Assembly (NCBI GenBank): GCA_029879725.1
Contig: JAOUPR010000007.1
Coordinates: 1 to 63,409, forward strand
Length of the DNA stretch: 63,409 nt
Source: Gemmatimonadota bacterium
GTDB taxonomy: Bacteria; Gemmatimonadota; Gemmatimonadetes; Longimicrobiales; Gaopeijiaceae
Direction of reading: 5' to 3'
Shown here: piece by piece, positions 17,896 to 27,898 of the stretch
Layout of the letters: each line of letters opens with the position of its first letter
How positions within the stretch are numbered: the first letter of the stretch is position 1
The notes under the pieces: generated by a model
What the model was told of the DNA's origin: nothing
Databases searched by the model: none
Seen by the model: the letters and a program-made list of their open reading frames with translations, nothing else
Program-made: the position numbers and the translations under genes

Positions 17896-18651
17896 GTGGC
17901 AGCATTCGCAGTCCATTCCACTCCATCACCGGTATTCCCGGACCGCCGTTGGCGGGGGGTGGCCCGTGGGTCCACGTTCGCGCTCCTCCTGCTGACGGCC
18001 CCCCTGGCATCTTCCCGTACGATTCTGGCCCAGACGGCCACGAACGCCCCGGGAGTCTCCACGGACCAGGACTCCGTCGCCGCGGTGCCGGCCCGCTCCC
18101 TCCCCATCTTCCTCACGCTGGGCGCCGGGTACGGTCTGCGCTTCGACGACTGTACCCTGTGCACTTCTCCCGAGAATACGGAGAGCTTCACCGCCCACCT
18201 CGGCGTGGGGCGGTACCTGGTGGGGGGGCTGGGGATCGGTCTGGACGCCAGCGTGTGGCGCCGCTCGCATCCCGGGCCGCTCACCGAGGCGGACAGCACC
18301 GGGGCTCCCGGAGCGATCCCGCTGGTGAACATGCTGGGGAACGGCTCCGTGTCCTTCTCCTATCAACTCTGGCACGTGTACGTTCGAGGCGGCGGCGGGC
18401 TGGCGTGGGGATCACAGGACCTGGAATGGGCCCCGCCGGAAGGAGATACCGTGGTCACGAACGCGTCGGGATGGGGAGTGGGGTACTCGGTGGGAGCGGG
18501 GATCACCCTCCCGGTCCATCCCATGGTCTCACTGGCCTTCTTCGCCAACTGGAACGCCGGCCGCTACGACCTCACGGCGCCCCACGGAATACTGGCGCGC
18601 CACGCGCGCCACGAGCAGCTGGAGATGGGGGTGGGAATCAGCCTCAGGTAG
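17896..18651 (+). CDS. Outer-membrane beta-barrel-like protein
   Basis: About 251 residues from the GTG used here; an in-frame TTG at 17860 is an alternative. A long signal region (STFALLLLTAPLASSRTILA) is followed by alternating aromatic/glycine strands typical of small outer-membrane barrels: FLTLGAGYGLRF, FTAHLGVGRYLVGGLGIGL, GSVSFSYQLWHVYVRGGGGL, GVGYSVGAGITLPV, and a final strand ending MGVGISLR. A CTLC motif near residue 95 is unusual for a barrel. No family recognised; probably monocistronic after the hairpin at 17802. Confidence 0.65.
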   Translation: MAAFAVHSTPSPVFPDRRWRGVARGSTFALLLLTAPLASSRTILAQTATNAPGVSTDQDSVAAVPARSLPIFLTLGAGYGLRFDDCTLCTSPENTESFTAHLGVGRYLVGGLGIGLDASVWRRSHPGPLTEADSTGAPGAIPLVNMLGNGSVSFSYQLWHVYVRGGGGLAWGSQDLEWAPPEGDTVVTNASGWGVGYSVGAGITLPVHPMVSLAFFANWNAGRYDLTAPHGILARHARHEQLEMGVGISLR

Positions 18652-18696
18652 GATCGGCCCATGCGGGAAGGAATGAAGCGCCCACCGGTAACCCCG

Positions 18697-19038
18697 CTAC
18701 ACGGCGTCCGGCTCGACGGCCTCGAGGATCGCCCGGGTCACCAATTCGACCGGCGGCGTCCCTTCCAGGCGGCCCCGTTCTCCCATGTAGGTGCGGCATC
18801 GAGGCCCATCGCCCGTGTCCTGCGGCCCCCAGGGACGTGGATCCGGCGCGATGTCCACCCCGTTCACAAGAATCGTGGGAGACCCGTACCCGCGATACGG
18901 GGTGGGACACCCCGAGTCGGTGGTGCACCACTCCGTCCAGACGGCGGGCACACCGACCTCCCGAAACGCCCGACCCAGGAGAGCACGGGAGGGATCGACG
19001 TTGGGACAACCCTCATCGTATACCAGAACGACGCTCAG
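18697..19038 (-). CDS. Small thioredoxin-fold-like protein lacking a canonical start
   Basis: The convincing protein reads (L)SVVLVYDEGCPNVDPSRALL..., then GYGSPTILVNGVDI, and ends TRAILEAVEPDAV, about 113 residues. The beta-strand followed by CPN, and the later GSPTILVNG strand, match small thioredoxin-like proteins often mis-annotated as alkylmercury lyase-like. The conserved N-terminal strand lies upstream of the first GTG of the frame (18951). Before it the frame has only CTG (19038) or ACG (19050, five bases after GGAGG) as possible initiators, and then a stop. It is either expressed from a rare start or a gene that has lost its start. Other cysteines (EWCTTDSGCP, PRCRTY) may bind metal or form disulfides. 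Confidence 0.6.
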   Translation of the reverse strand: MSVVLVYDEGCPNVDPSRALLGRAFREVGVPAVWTEWCTTDSGCPTPYRGYGSPTILVNGVDIAPDPRPWGPQDTGDGPRCRTYMGERGRLEGTPPVELVTRAILEAVEPDAV

Positions 19039-19214
19039 CTTGGGAGACGTAGGATCCTCCGGGTCCGTGTGTTGAGTCTCCGGTTGGGCTCACCGGGGTG
19101 CCTACCCATACTCCCGCGGAAGCTCTTATGTTCAACGCGCATGGCGCATGACTCGGGGGGGATCGGCCGCGGACCTCCTTCGTCGGGCACTCGCACCCAT
19201 TCGACGGACACCTG

Positions 19215-21587
19215 ATGTTGGCCTTTATCGTGATCCTCTCCTTCGCCCTCGGCGCGGTCGTGTCCTCCCTCCACTGGCACCGACGGCGGCGGACGGTGAC
19301 GGCGGGTGCGGTGTCGCTCGACGCGAATCCACTCCTCACGACGGCTCCGGATGCGGTGGGGGTCTGGAGCGCGGATCAGCGCCTGGTGGAGGCCAACCCC
19401 GCGTTCGAGGAGATGAGCGGCTGGAGGCTGGAGGAGGCCGTGGGGATGCACGTGACGGCATTCCTCGACCCCGACCACCTCGGCCAGTTTCCCCTTCGCT
19501 CCACCGACTTGTTGTCGCAGGGCCCCTTCCGCTCACGCCGCCTCGTCGTGCGAAAGAACGGGAGCAGGATCTGGGCGGACATCCACACCGTCCGGGTCGG
19601 CGACCGCACGGTGAGCATCATCAGGGACGTCACGGAGCGACAGGAGGTGGAAGAAGCTCTGCGGCGACGGGAAGCCCACTTCCGCCATCTGGTGGAACGC
19701 GGGTGGGACGTGATCCTTCTCCTGAACGGAGATACCCACCTTCTCTGGTCATCCCCTTCCCAGCAGCGCGTGCTGGGTTATGCCCCCATGGACAACCTGG
19801 GACGAGCGTTCACGGACTTCGTCCACTACGAGGACCATGGGCAGGTGCAAACACTTCTCGCGGAGGTGCTCACCGCGCCGGAGGCTGCGGGAACGCTGGA
19901 GGCACGCTTCATCCACTCCGACGGCTCCCTGGTCTGGATGGAGATGGCGGCACGAAACCTCCTCTCGCACCCGGACATCGCCTCGCTGGTGATCCATCTG
20001 CGCGACGTGACGCCGCGGAAGGTCGCCGAAGAGGAGAGTGCCCAGGAACAGAAGCTCATCAGCGCCCTCATGGACAGCGTCCCCGGCATCGTGTACCTCT
20101 TCACACCCGAGGGGCGGCTGACGCGCTGGAACGCGCGTCTCAGGGAGTTCAGCGGGCTCACCGACGACGAGTTGTCCCGCGTCCGGGCGCTGGATTTCCT
20201 CCCCGAGTCGTCCTGGGGCGCAGCGCAGGAGTCCATACGAAAGGCCCTCGCCGGGGAGGTCGCCCTCCTCGAAGCGGACATGATCGGGCCCGGGGGAGAA
20301 CAACACCCGTTCCTCTTCACGGGTACCGGGATCGAACTGGACGGAAACCCGTTCCTCCTCGGGATCGGAATCAGCATCGGCGAAAGGAAGCGACTCAAGA
20401 GCCAGCTCCTCCGAGCCCAGAAGTTGGAGGCGGTGGGACGCCTGGCCGGCGGACTCGCCCACGACTTCAACAACCTCCTCACCGCCGTCCTCGGGAACGT
20501 GGAGCTGGTGCAGTCGGCGCTGGAAACCGAAACCGTGGACCCAGGCCCGCACCTGGAGCAGATCATCAGCGCCGTGGACCGCGCCTCCAAGCTGGCGCGC
20601 CAACTCCTGTCCTTCTCACGGAGCGACATCTCCGAGCCGCGCGTGGTGAGCCCGGACCGGCTCCTGCTGGAGCTCGACCAGCTCCTCCGCCGGGTGTTGG
20701 GACGGAACATCGAGATGGTGACCCTGGTGCCGGAAGACGTCTGGAACATCCACGTCGATCCGGGCCAACTGGAGCAGGTGCTCACGAATCTGGCGGTCAA
20801 CGCCCGCGACGCCATGCCCGACGGGGGCCGCCTGACCATCTCTCTGCACAACTCCCACCTGGATCATTCCGAGGCCGAGCTCTGCGGCGACATCCAACCG
20901 GGGGAGTACGTCCGCTTCCAGGTCGCCGATACGGGGAGTGGAATGGACGAGGACACGGTCTCGCGGATCTTCGAGCCCTTCTTCAGCACCAAGCCCTCGG
21001 CGAAGGGGACGGGTCTCGGCCTGGCCGTGTGCTACGGGATCATCCGGGGGGCGCGCGGCTGCATCACCGTGGACAGCACCGTGGGAACGGGAACCACCTT
21101 CTCCGTTCTTCTCCCCCGGTCGCTGGCCGACATCACCCACGACCCGGCCACCGACCACCGGGTCCGCGAAGTCCACGGCGGCTCCGAGAGGATCCTCGTG
21201 GTCGAAGACGAGCCCCAGGTTCGCCTCCTCATGGAAGAGTCCATGCGCGTGGGCGGCTACGAGGTCCTCATCGCCCGTTCCGCGGAGGAGGGGCTGGACC
21301 TGTTCGAGCGCCTCGACCGACTCCCCGACCTCATCGTTTCCGACGTCATGCTCCCCCAGAAGAGCGGGCCCGAGATGGTCACCCGGATCAGGGAGCAGTA
21401 CCCCGACATCCCGGTCCTGTTCGTGTCGGGATACACGCACACCTATCTGGACACGGCGCGGATCCCGGGGTCGGACAGGGTCCGATTCCTTCCGAAACCG
21501 TTCCGGCCCAGGCAACTCCTCAACGCCATCCGGGACATTCTGGACGAGAGCGAACCGGACCGGGACGGAGGCCCCACGGGCACCTGA
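19215..21587 (+). CDS. Hybrid sensor histidine kinase (TM-PAS3-HisKA-HATPase-REC)
   Basis: 790 residues. One N-terminal membrane helix (about 2-20) is followed by three PAS domains (roughly 40-150, 155-275 and 285-395). The phosphoacceptor is His416 in [16 protein letters not shown], and the ATPase boxes are [26 protein letters not shown] and [14 protein letters not shown]-terminal receiver has acidic EDE near its start, the phospho-accepting Asp710 in [13 protein letters not shown] and lysine in LPKPF. There is no DNA-binding output, and no partner regulator is adjacent. The signal is unknown. A D-aminoacylase operon starts 124 bases downstream. Confidence 0.93.
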   Translation: MLAFIVILSFALGAVVSSLHWHRRRRTVTAGAVSLDANPLLTTAPDAVGVWSADQRLVEANPAFEEMSGWRLEEAVGMHVTAFLDPDHLGQFPLRSTDLLSQGPFRSRRLVVRKNGSRIWADIHTVRVGDRTVSIIRDVTERQEVEEALRRREAHFRHLVERGWDVILLLNGDTHLLWSSPSQQRVLGYAPMDNLGRAFTDFVHYEDHGQVQTLLAEVLTAPEAAGTLEARFIHSDGSLVWMEMAARNLLSHPDIASLVIHLRDVTPRKVAEEESAQEQKLISALMDSVPGIVYLFTPEGRLTRWNARLREFSGLTDDELSRVRALDFLPESSWGAAQESIRKALAGEVALLEADMIGPGGEQHPFLFTGTGIELDGNPFLLGIGISIGERKRLKSQLLRAQKLEAVGRLAGGLAHDFNNLLTAVLGNVELVQSALETETVDPGPHLEQIISAVDRASKLARQLLSFSRSDISEPRVVSPDRLLLELDQLLRRVLGRNIEMVTLVPEDVWNIHVDPGQLEQVLTNLAVNARDAMPDGGRLTISLHNSHLDHSEAELCGDIQPGEYVRFQVADTGSGMDEDTVSRIFEPFFSTKPSAKGTGLGLAVCYGIIRGARGCITVDSTVGTGTTFSVLLPRSLADITHDPATDHRVREVHGGSERILVVEDEPQVRLLMEESMRVGGYEVLIARSAEEGLDLFERLDRLPDLIVSDVMLPQKSGPEMVTRIREQYPDIPVLFVSGYTHTYLDTARIPGSDRVRFLPKPFRPRQLLNAIRDILDESEPDRDGGPTGT

Positions 21588-21711
21588 AACGTCGGGGTTT
21601 CCCGGCCCGGTGTCGCTTTCCTTCCGGAGTCCGGCGGAGTTATCGTCGGAGGGGTCGCCCGACGGGAGTCGCCGGCCGACCGAACCCGAACTCCGCTCAG
21701 GAGAGTCTCCT

Positions 21712-23256
21712 ATGCCCGGTCACCCTCGCCCGACGATTTCATGGAAGGGACTCCTCATCCTCGCGGGGGCCGCCTGGGGGTGCGGGGGAGCCGACGATCA
21801 GTCCGCCCCGGCGTCTTCCTTCCTCCTCACCGACGTCCGGATCGTGGATGGGACCGGTGCCGCAGCGTACCAAGGAGCCGTACGGGTCCATGACGGTTCC
21901 ATCATCGAGACGGGGGACCTGTCACCCCGGGAGAGCGAGGCCGTCGTGGATGGCGCGGGTCTGGTGTTGGCGCCCGGATTCATCGATACACACAGCCATC
22001 ACGACGGAGGCCTCGCCGACCTGCGCGACGCCACCGGTGCGGTCAGCCAGGGCATCACCACCATCGTGGCCGGACAGGACGGCAGTTCACCCCATCCCCT
22101 GGGAGAGTTCTTCACACGGCTGCGCGGCACACCCGCCGCCGTGAACGTGGCGAGCTACGTGGGGCACGGCTCACTGCGCGAGGCCGTCATGGGCGAGGAC
22201 TTCCGGAGGCTCGCCACCGACGAGGAAGTGGACTCCATGGTGACACTCCTGGAAGCCGCCATGGAGGACGGAGCGCTGGGGCTGTCCACCGGGTTGGAGT
22301 ACGACCCGGGTATCTACAGCGACACCGAGGAGGTCCTGCGGTTGGCGCGCGTCGCCGCCAGGCACGGGGGCCGGTACATCTCCCACATGAGGTCCGAGGA
22401 CAGGGCGCTGGACGAGGCCATCGAGGAGCTCATCCGCATCGGGCGCGAAGCCGACATCCCCGTCCAGATCTCGCATCTCAAGTTGGCGATGAAGAGCCTC
22501 TGGGGTCAGGCGGACAGGATCGTCGATCGGCTCGACCGGGCCCGCGCCGAGGGGGTCGACGTCACCGCGGACGTCTATCCGTACGAGTACTGGCAGTCGA
22601 CCATGACGGTTCTCTTCCCCGCCCGGGACTTCACCGACCGCGAAGCGGCCGCCTTCGCCCTCCGGGACCTGGCGCCTCCGGAAGGGATCCTCTTCGGCCG
22701 CTTCAGCCCGGAACCTTCCTACGTGGGCAAGACGCTGTCCGAGATCGCCCAGCTGCGCGGAACGGACCCGGTGACCACCTATCTCGACCTCATCGCCGAG
22801 GTGTATCCGCCGAGTGGTCCGGCGGGATCGGAGAGCATCATCGCCACCAGCATGGACACCGACGACGTGGCCCGGTTGCTGCGTTGGGAACACGCCAACG
22901 TCGCGTCGGACGGCTCCCTGGCCGGCCGGCACCCCCGGGGCTTCGGGTCCTTCACTCGCGTGCTGCGGTGGCTGGTCAGGGAAGAAGGGACACTCTCCCT
23001 GGAGGAAGCGGTACACAAGATGACGCAGATCTCCGCCCGGCACGTCGGGATCACCGACCGGGGGGTGATCGCTCCGGGGATGGCCGCGGATCTGGTGCTC
23101 TTCGACCCCGCCGTCGTGACGGACCGCGCCACGCCCCAGGAGCCGAACCTCGTATCCGAGGGTATCCGCGGCGTCTGGGTGAACGGAGTGCGCGTGTGGA
23201 CCGGAACGGCTCCCACGGGGTCGTTCCCCGGGCTCGTCCTCCCGCGCGGTCCGTGA
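21712..23256 (+). CDS. N-acyl-D-amino-acid deacylase family lipoprotein
   Basis: A 514-residue amidohydrolase of the D-aminoacylase group, releasing D-amino acids from N-acyl derivatives. It is predicted to be a lipoprotein (GAAWGC, Cys24), so it acts outside the cytoplasm. Metal ligands are HSH in FIDTHSHHDGG (94 and 96), a histidine in GGRYISHMRSE, VQISHLKLAM, and the aspartate in ANVASDGSL. The C-terminal GVIAPGMAADLVLFDP is the standard closing beta-sandwich. AGGAG lies eight bases before the ATG. Its stop overlaps the start of the binding-protein gene (GTGA), showing translational coupling to a sensing pair. Confidence 0.9.
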   Translation: MPGHPRPTISWKGLLILAGAAWGCGGADDQSAPASSFLLTDVRIVDGTGAAAYQGAVRVHDGSIIETGDLSPRESEAVVDGAGLVLAPGFIDTHSHHDGGLADLRDATGAVSQGITTIVAGQDGSSPHPLGEFFTRLRGTPAAVNVASYVGHGSLREAVMGEDFRRLATDEEVDSMVTLLEAAMEDGALGLSTGLEYDPGIYSDTEEVLRLARVAARHGGRYISHMRSEDRALDEAIEELIRIGREADIPVQISHLKLAMKSLWGQADRIVDRLDRARAEGVDVTADVYPYEYWQSTMTVLFPARDFTDREAAAFALRDLAPPEGILFGRFSPEPSYVGKTLSEIAQLRGTDPVTTYLDLIAEVYPPSGPAGSESIIATSMDTDDVARLLRWEHANVASDGSLAGRHPRGFGSFTRVLRWLVREEGTLSLEEAVHKMTQISARHVGITDRGVIAPGMAADLVLFDPAVVTDRATPQEPNLVSEGIRGVWVNGVRVWTGTAPTGSFPGLVLPRGP

Positions 23257-24359
23257 CCAGTCGCGGGGGCGTGGTACTGGCGGTTCTGGTCCTCACGGGG
23301 ACCATGGCCGCATGCGACTCGGCGCCTCCGGTGATCGCGGTGGTGGGCAACACGGGAGATCCGGAGGTCGCCCGGGCCCTTCTGGATTCCTTGCACCCCG
23401 ACCTGCGAATCCGCGTGGTGGGGATGGTGGGAGAGGGGAGCGCCGTCGAGCCGCTGGAGCAGGCCCGGAAGTTGATGTCCATCCCGGGCCTGGTGGCGGT
23501 GATCGGCCATCGGGACAGCCGGAGCAGCCTCGTCGCGGCCCAGGTGTACAACCAGGAGGGAGTCCCCCATGTCGTTCCCACCAGCACGAGCATCCGGCTG
23601 AGGGATGCCGGGCGGTGGACCTATACGCTGGTGCCCGACGATTCCATCGAAGGCGGACTCATCGCCGCCATCGCCGATACTCTCCTGCACGCATCCAGGG
23701 TCACGCTCTTCCACGTCGCCGACGAATACGGAGCCGGGATCCGCACGGGTGCGGAGTCCGCGCTCCGGAGTCGGGACATCGAGATCCTGGACGTGGTGTC
23801 GTACGACAGTGGCCGGAGCTCGTGCCTCCAGGACCCGGCGCGGGGGTTCGAGCTACTCGTGCGAGGATCGGTGGCGGCTCGTGGCGTCCCGGACGTGGTG
23901 ATCCTGGGAAGCCGCACCCCGGACGCGGCGTGCATCGTGCGTGAATTCCATGCACTGGATCCGGAGATCTCCTTCCTGGCCGCGGACGGCGTCAACGTCG
24001 GACCGGCCTTCGTCTCTCCGGCCCGGGCGCCGGCGACGGCCCGGACGCTGGTCGTGCAGTTCTGGGACCCGGGTGGACCGCCGTCTCCCCGCGGAGACTT
24101 CGCGACGTTCTATCGCTCGCTCATGGGAACGGATCCCGTTCACGGCCACGCCTTGTTCGCGGATGCCGCCCTGCTCGTATCCCAGGCCATCCGGGAGGTG
24201 GGGCCCGACCGGGCCGCGGTGCGGAGATACCTGGAGGGCCTGGGCCGGGATCGCGCCGCCTTCCAGGGGTTCACCGGAAGGATCGATCGCCAGGGGATCT
24301 CGGCGGCCTCCCTCGTCCTCATGCACGGGAACGGTTCACGCTGGACACCAGAGGGATGA
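23253..24359 (+). CDS. Periplasmic substrate-binding lipoprotein (PBP1/LivK-like)
   Basis: A 368-residue lipoprotein (lipobox TMAAC, Cys21) with the fold of branched-chain amino-acid/amide receptors: VIAVVGNTGDPEVARALLDSL, LVAVIGHRDSRSSLVAAQVYNQ, VPHVVPTSTSIRLRD, and later VHGHALFADAALLVSQAI. No permease or ATPase genes follow. Instead its TGA overlaps the ATG of a hybrid histidine kinase, and its GTG start overlaps the deacylase stop. I infer that it presents a ligand, perhaps an amino acid or amide made by the deacylase, to the kinase rather than to an ABC transporter. Confidence 0.85.
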   Translation: MTSRGGVVLAVLVLTGTMAACDSAPPVIAVVGNTGDPEVARALLDSLHPDLRIRVVGMVGEGSAVEPLEQARKLMSIPGLVAVIGHRDSRSSLVAAQVYNQEGVPHVVPTSTSIRLRDAGRWTYTLVPDDSIEGGLIAAIADTLLHASRVTLFHVADEYGAGIRTGAESALRSRDIEILDVVSYDSGRSSCLQDPARGFELLVRGSVAARGVPDVVILGSRTPDAACIVREFHALDPEISFLAADGVNVGPAFVSPARAPATARTLVVQFWDPGGPPSPRGDFATFYRSLMGTDPVHGHALFADAALLVSQAIREVGPDRAAVRRYLEGLGRDRAAFQGFTGRIDRQGISAASLVLMHGNGSRWTPEG

Positions 24360-26695
24360 AGACGCCCCTCCTTCCCGACCCACCGCCCCGGCCGTCACTG
24401 AGCCTCCGGGTGGTGCTGGCGCTCCTGACCGCGGGGGGGATCGTCTACGTCCTGCTCCTGGCGGTGATCCTCTGGACGACGATGGGAGCCGGAAGTCGGG
24501 ACGTCCACGACGAGGCGGCCACGGCGTTGAAGGAGTTCGAACTCCTCGACCAGAGCGGGAGGGCGTTCGACTCCATCATCGTCCTGTCCCGCATCCACCT
24601 GGAGCGCGGAGAGGTGGAAGGCGCGGCGGAGCGGCTGAACTTCTTCGTCCGCAACCTTCCCAGCCCCGCTGCCATGGGAACCCTGGCGGCTCTGCAGGAC
24701 CTGCCTCCGGAAATGATCCTGGACCTGTCCAGAGCGGTGGAGATGGATTCCAGGATCCGGGACCAACTCCAGGAAACCGCGGCCCGCGCCGTCCTCGGAC
24801 AACCGGACTCGGCGCTGCGCAGCCTTGCCCGCGTGGACTCGTTGAATGCCGTCTTCTCGGCACACCTCGTGCAGGCCCAGCAAGCGGGCATCGTGGACCT
24901 GGTGCAGAGGGAACGCGCGCTGGCGGACACCCATCGCCGTGGTCTCCGCCTGGCGGGTATGGCGTCGGTCATGGGCGCCTTCCTCATCCTCTTCGCTGGA
25001 TACACGATCGGGCGGCGGCTGTACCAGCCGCTCGCGGAACTCGACGACGCACTGACCCGGGTAGCCGACGGCGAGTTGGATCTGGAACTCCCCGTCGTGT
25101 CCACCGATGAGATCGGACGGCTGGCCCACCACTTCAATCGCATGACGGAAGTCCTTCGTGCCGTCGTCGAGGAGGAACGGGACGCGGTGCGGCGGATGAC
25201 CCGAGCATTCATGTCCAGCTCCTTCGACGCCGTCATCACCACGGACCTGAAGGGGGTCGTGACCGAGTGGAACCAGGTCGCCGAAGCGATGTTCGGGTGG
25301 AATCGCACGGACGTGCTGGGGCGGAACCTGAACGAGCTCATCGTCCCGGAAGCCGCTCGCGCGAATTCCGAGGACCCGTGGAGACTCTTGAGGGAGGACG
25401 CGGCGGCGTGGACGGGAGTGCGGCGCGATTTTCCCGCCGTGACACGGACGGGGAAGGCGCTGGAGGTGGAGGTGGCCCTGGTACCCGTGGCGGAGGGCGG
25501 CCGACTCGAGCGGGTCACCGCCTTCGTGCGCGATCAGACGGAGCGGAAGGAGTTCGAGGACCGACTCAGGAAGTCGCAGCGCCTGGACGCGGTGGGGCGC
25601 CTGGCGGGCGGGGTCGCCCACGACTTCAACAATCTCCTCACGGTGATTCTGGGCCAGTGCGACCTCCTCGAGCCACGCCTCCAACCGGACACCCCCGACG
25701 CGCACGCCGTTTCGGTGGTACGCCTCTCGGCGGAGAGGGCCGCCAAGCTCACGAATCAACTCCTGGCCTTCGCGCGCAAGCAGATGATGACGCCCATGAT
25801 CGTGGACGTACGCGAGCTGCTCACGCATCTCGATCCGGTACTCGAGAGCCTGGCCACCGAACAGACACGCCTGACATACGAGTTCCACGATCGGGCGGGC
25901 GCCGTGGACGTCGACCCGTCGCAGCTCGAGCAGGTCATCATGAATCTGGTCCTGAATGCCAGGGAAGCGCTGTTCGACCGACCGGATGGGCGAATCGTCG
26001 TGCGTGTGTCCTCCGCACGCTTCGAGGACGACGACAAAGGGCTGGTGGTCATCCAGGTAGCGGACAACGGGAGGGGGATGGAGCCGGCGGAGTCCGAGCG
26101 CGTGTTCGAGCCGTTCTACACCACGAAGGACCTCGGCAGTGGACTGGGGCTCGCCACCGTATACGGGATCGTCAAACAGGCGGGTGGGGACATCTCCGTG
26201 GAAAGCACCAGAGGCGAGGGCACGACCTTCACGATCTCCCTCCCGAGGGCATCGGGAGCGCCGGCCCGCCAGGCGGAGGCGAACGCAACCTCCCCCGTGG
26301 AACCCGCGGCGAGCCAGGGAGGGTCCATCCTCCTGGTGGAAGACCAGGAAGCCCTCGCGGGGGTGGTGGCGGAGATCCTGGAGGTCCGCGGATACAGGAC
26401 CCACTGGTGCTCCACCGCCGAGAGCGCGCTGGAGTGGCTCGCGGCGGAGGAACCGGTCGTCGACATCCTCGTGACCGACGTCGTCCTTCCCGGGATGGAC
26501 GGACGGCGACTCGCAGAACGGATCCATGGAGAGTACCGCCCCGACCTCCCCGTGCTCTTCATATCCGGCTATGCCGAGGGGATGGTGGAAGGGAGAGACA
26601 CGGTGCGGGAGGGAACCGCCTTCCTCGCCAAGCCGTTCAGCACCGCTCGCCTCGTGCGCGAGATCGAGAGGCTGCTCAGGTCCCGGCCCGCATGA
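24356..26695 (+). CDS. Hybrid sensor histidine kinase (periplasmic sensor-HAMP-PAS-HisKA-HATPase-REC)
   Basis: 779 residues. TM1 is at about 17-43, then comes a mostly helical periplasmic region of about 155 residues, TM2 at about 200-222, HAMP at about 222-275 and PAS at about 280-400. His422 is in [16 protein letters not shown], and the ATPase motifs are NLVLNAREALF, VADNGRGMEP and GSGLGLATVYGI. The C-terminal receiver has Asp708 in ILVTDVVLPGMDG and the lysine in LAKPFS. The helical periplasmic domain could contact the binding protein encoded by the overlapping upstream gene. No output regulator is nearby. The 3' end overlaps the converging kynureninase gene by 20 bases. Confidence 0.93.
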   Translation: MKTPLLPDPPPRPSLSLRVVLALLTAGGIVYVLLLAVILWTTMGAGSRDVHDEAATALKEFELLDQSGRAFDSIIVLSRIHLERGEVEGAAERLNFFVRNLPSPAAMGTLAALQDLPPEMILDLSRAVEMDSRIRDQLQETAARAVLGQPDSALRSLARVDSLNAVFSAHLVQAQQAGIVDLVQRERALADTHRRGLRLAGMASVMGAFLILFAGYTIGRRLYQPLAELDDALTRVADGELDLELPVVSTDEIGRLAHHFNRMTEVLRAVVEEERDAVRRMTRAFMSSSFDAVITTDLKGVVTEWNQVAEAMFGWNRTDVLGRNLNELIVPEAARANSEDPWRLLREDAAAWTGVRRDFPAVTRTGKALEVEVALVPVAEGGRLERVTAFVRDQTERKEFEDRLRKSQRLDAVGRLAGGVAHDFNNLLTVILGQCDLLEPRLQPDTPDAHAVSVVRLSAERAAKLTNQLLAFARKQMMTPMIVDVRELLTHLDPVLESLATEQTRLTYEFHDRAGAVDVDPSQLEQVIMNLVLNAREALFDRPDGRIVVRVSSARFEDDDKGLVVIQVADNGRGMEPAESERVFEPFYTTKDLGSGLGLATVYGIVKQAGGDISVESTRGEGTTFTISLPRASGAPARQAEANATSPVEPAASQGGSILLVEDQEALAGVVAEILEVRGYRTHWCSTAESALEWLAAEEPVVDILVTDVVLPGMDGRRLAERIHGEYRPDLPVLFISGYAEGMVEGRDTVREGTAFLAKPFSTARLVREIERLLRSRPA

Positions 26696-27878
26696 CCTCA
26701 CCGAGAGTGCTCATGGCATCCACGATGCGGGTGTCCGTCAGATAGGGAGCGGGGCCGAACCGGACGAACCGCCCCCGGGCGTCCACCCGCACACCACGCC
26801 GCCTCAACCCCGACACCGCCATGGCGGCGCGCGCGGCTTCATCGCATCGGAGCGCGAGAAAGCCACCCACGGACTCCATCGGGCAGGTCCGGTCACGGGT
26901 GATGGCCCGGGGATCGAGATCGAGGGCGTCGAAGGTGGACGCGAGGAGGTTCACCTGGTACCGGCTCGTCTCGCGAAGGTACTCCGGCGTGAGGCCCTGC
27001 TCGCCGAAGAAATCCATGACGGCCGCGCCTCGGTAGCATGAGGTCGGATCGAAGGTGGAGCCCGCGAAGCGAGCGGGGCCTTCTCCGTACGGAACCCGGC
27101 CGGGATCCCTCTCTCCCGACAGCGTGCCGAACTCACTGAACCACCCGGTGACGACCGGCCGCATCGTGCACCCCGCCGGTATCCGGAGAAAGCAGTTCCC
27201 CTCGCCGAGTTGGAGGTACTTGTAGCCACCTCCCACCACGAAGGCCCCACCCAATCCCTCCCTCTCCAGCGTGAAGGGCACCACACCCAACGCATGGTAC
27301 GCATCCACCAGGAGTTCGACTCCGTGGAGCCCGCATGCGGCCGCCACCCGCTCCAACCCCGGTACGATCCTGGCGGTCTCGAAGAGCACGGCCGACAAGA
27401 GCACCGCCGCGGTACCACCATCCACCTGGGCGGCCAGGCGTTCCGCCAGGGAGTCCACCGGATCCGCCGGCACCTTCACGACCTCGATCCCCTCCTCCGC
27501 CAGGCGATCGAGTTGCCGCCGGATGGAGTGGAACTCCCCGTCCGTGGTGACGATCCTCGGCCGCTCTCCCAAAGGGAGCGCCGAGAGGAACCGGACCACC
27601 AGCTCGTGGGTGTTGGAGCCCAGGACCACGTCCCCTTCCCCGTCTCCCATGAGGGCGGAAAAACCCCGGGCGACGCGCTCCCACTTCCGGAACACGGCGT
27701 CCCACTTGTCGTCCACCAGCTCGGCGGCGTCCAGCCACGCCCGCCGCTGAGCCTCCAGCCCCACGTCCGGCCACGCCTGGTGGGAGTGCCCCGTCAGGAG
27801 GGTTCGCTCACCCACGCGGAAATGCGCGTAGTGTGGGATCAACTCTTCGGGTGCCGGCCGGGATCGAGGGGAGGTCAT
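26676..27878 (-). CDS. kynU: Kynureninase
   Basis: A 400-residue PLP enzyme that converts kynurenine to anthranilate and alanine. Hallmarks: [12 protein letters not shown] near the N-terminus, [18 protein letters not shown], the cofactor aspartate in LVDAYHALG (about 192) and the Schiff-base lysine in [15 protein letters not shown] (Lys220). [16 protein letters not shown] and the C-terminal [14 protein letters not shown] are also typical. It lies 20 bases downstream of the tryptophan 2,3-dioxygenase gene. A kynurenine formamidase, needed between the two steps, is not seen in the window. Confidence 0.92.
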   Translation of the reverse strand: MTSPRSRPAPEELIPHYAHFRVGERTLLTGHSHQAWPDVGLEAQRRAWLDAAELVDDKWDAVFRKWERVARGFSALMGDGEGDVVLGSNTHELVVRFLSALPLGERPRIVTTDGEFHSIRRQLDRLAEEGIEVVKVPADPVDSLAERLAAQVDGGTAAVLLSAVLFETARIVPGLERVAAACGLHGVELLVDAYHALGVVPFTLEREGLGGAFVVGGGYKYLQLGEGNCFLRIPAGCTMRPVVTGWFSEFGTLSGERDPGRVPYGEGPARFAGSTFDPTSCYRGAAVMDFFGEQGLTPEYLRETSRYQVNLLASTFDALDLDPRAITRDRTCPMESVGGFLALRCDEAARAAMAVSGLRRRGVRVDARGRFVRFGPAPYLTDTRIVDAMSTLGEVMRAGT

Positions 27879-27898
27879 GGTCGTTCACGCCGCACGGG

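Noticed and set aside
23253..24359. Binding protein as part of an ABC amino-acid importer
   Set aside because: No permease or ATPase gene is nearby. The overlapping partner is a kinase, so a sensory role is preferred.
24395..26701. Very long open frame on the strand opposite the second hybrid kinase
   Set aside because: Its predicted protein is Arg/His/Gly-rich without domains, while the plus strand encodes a complete kinase. It is a codon-bias shadow of high-GC coding DNA. The same applies to long antisense frames over 12463-14418, 30076-31794 and 43477-45810.
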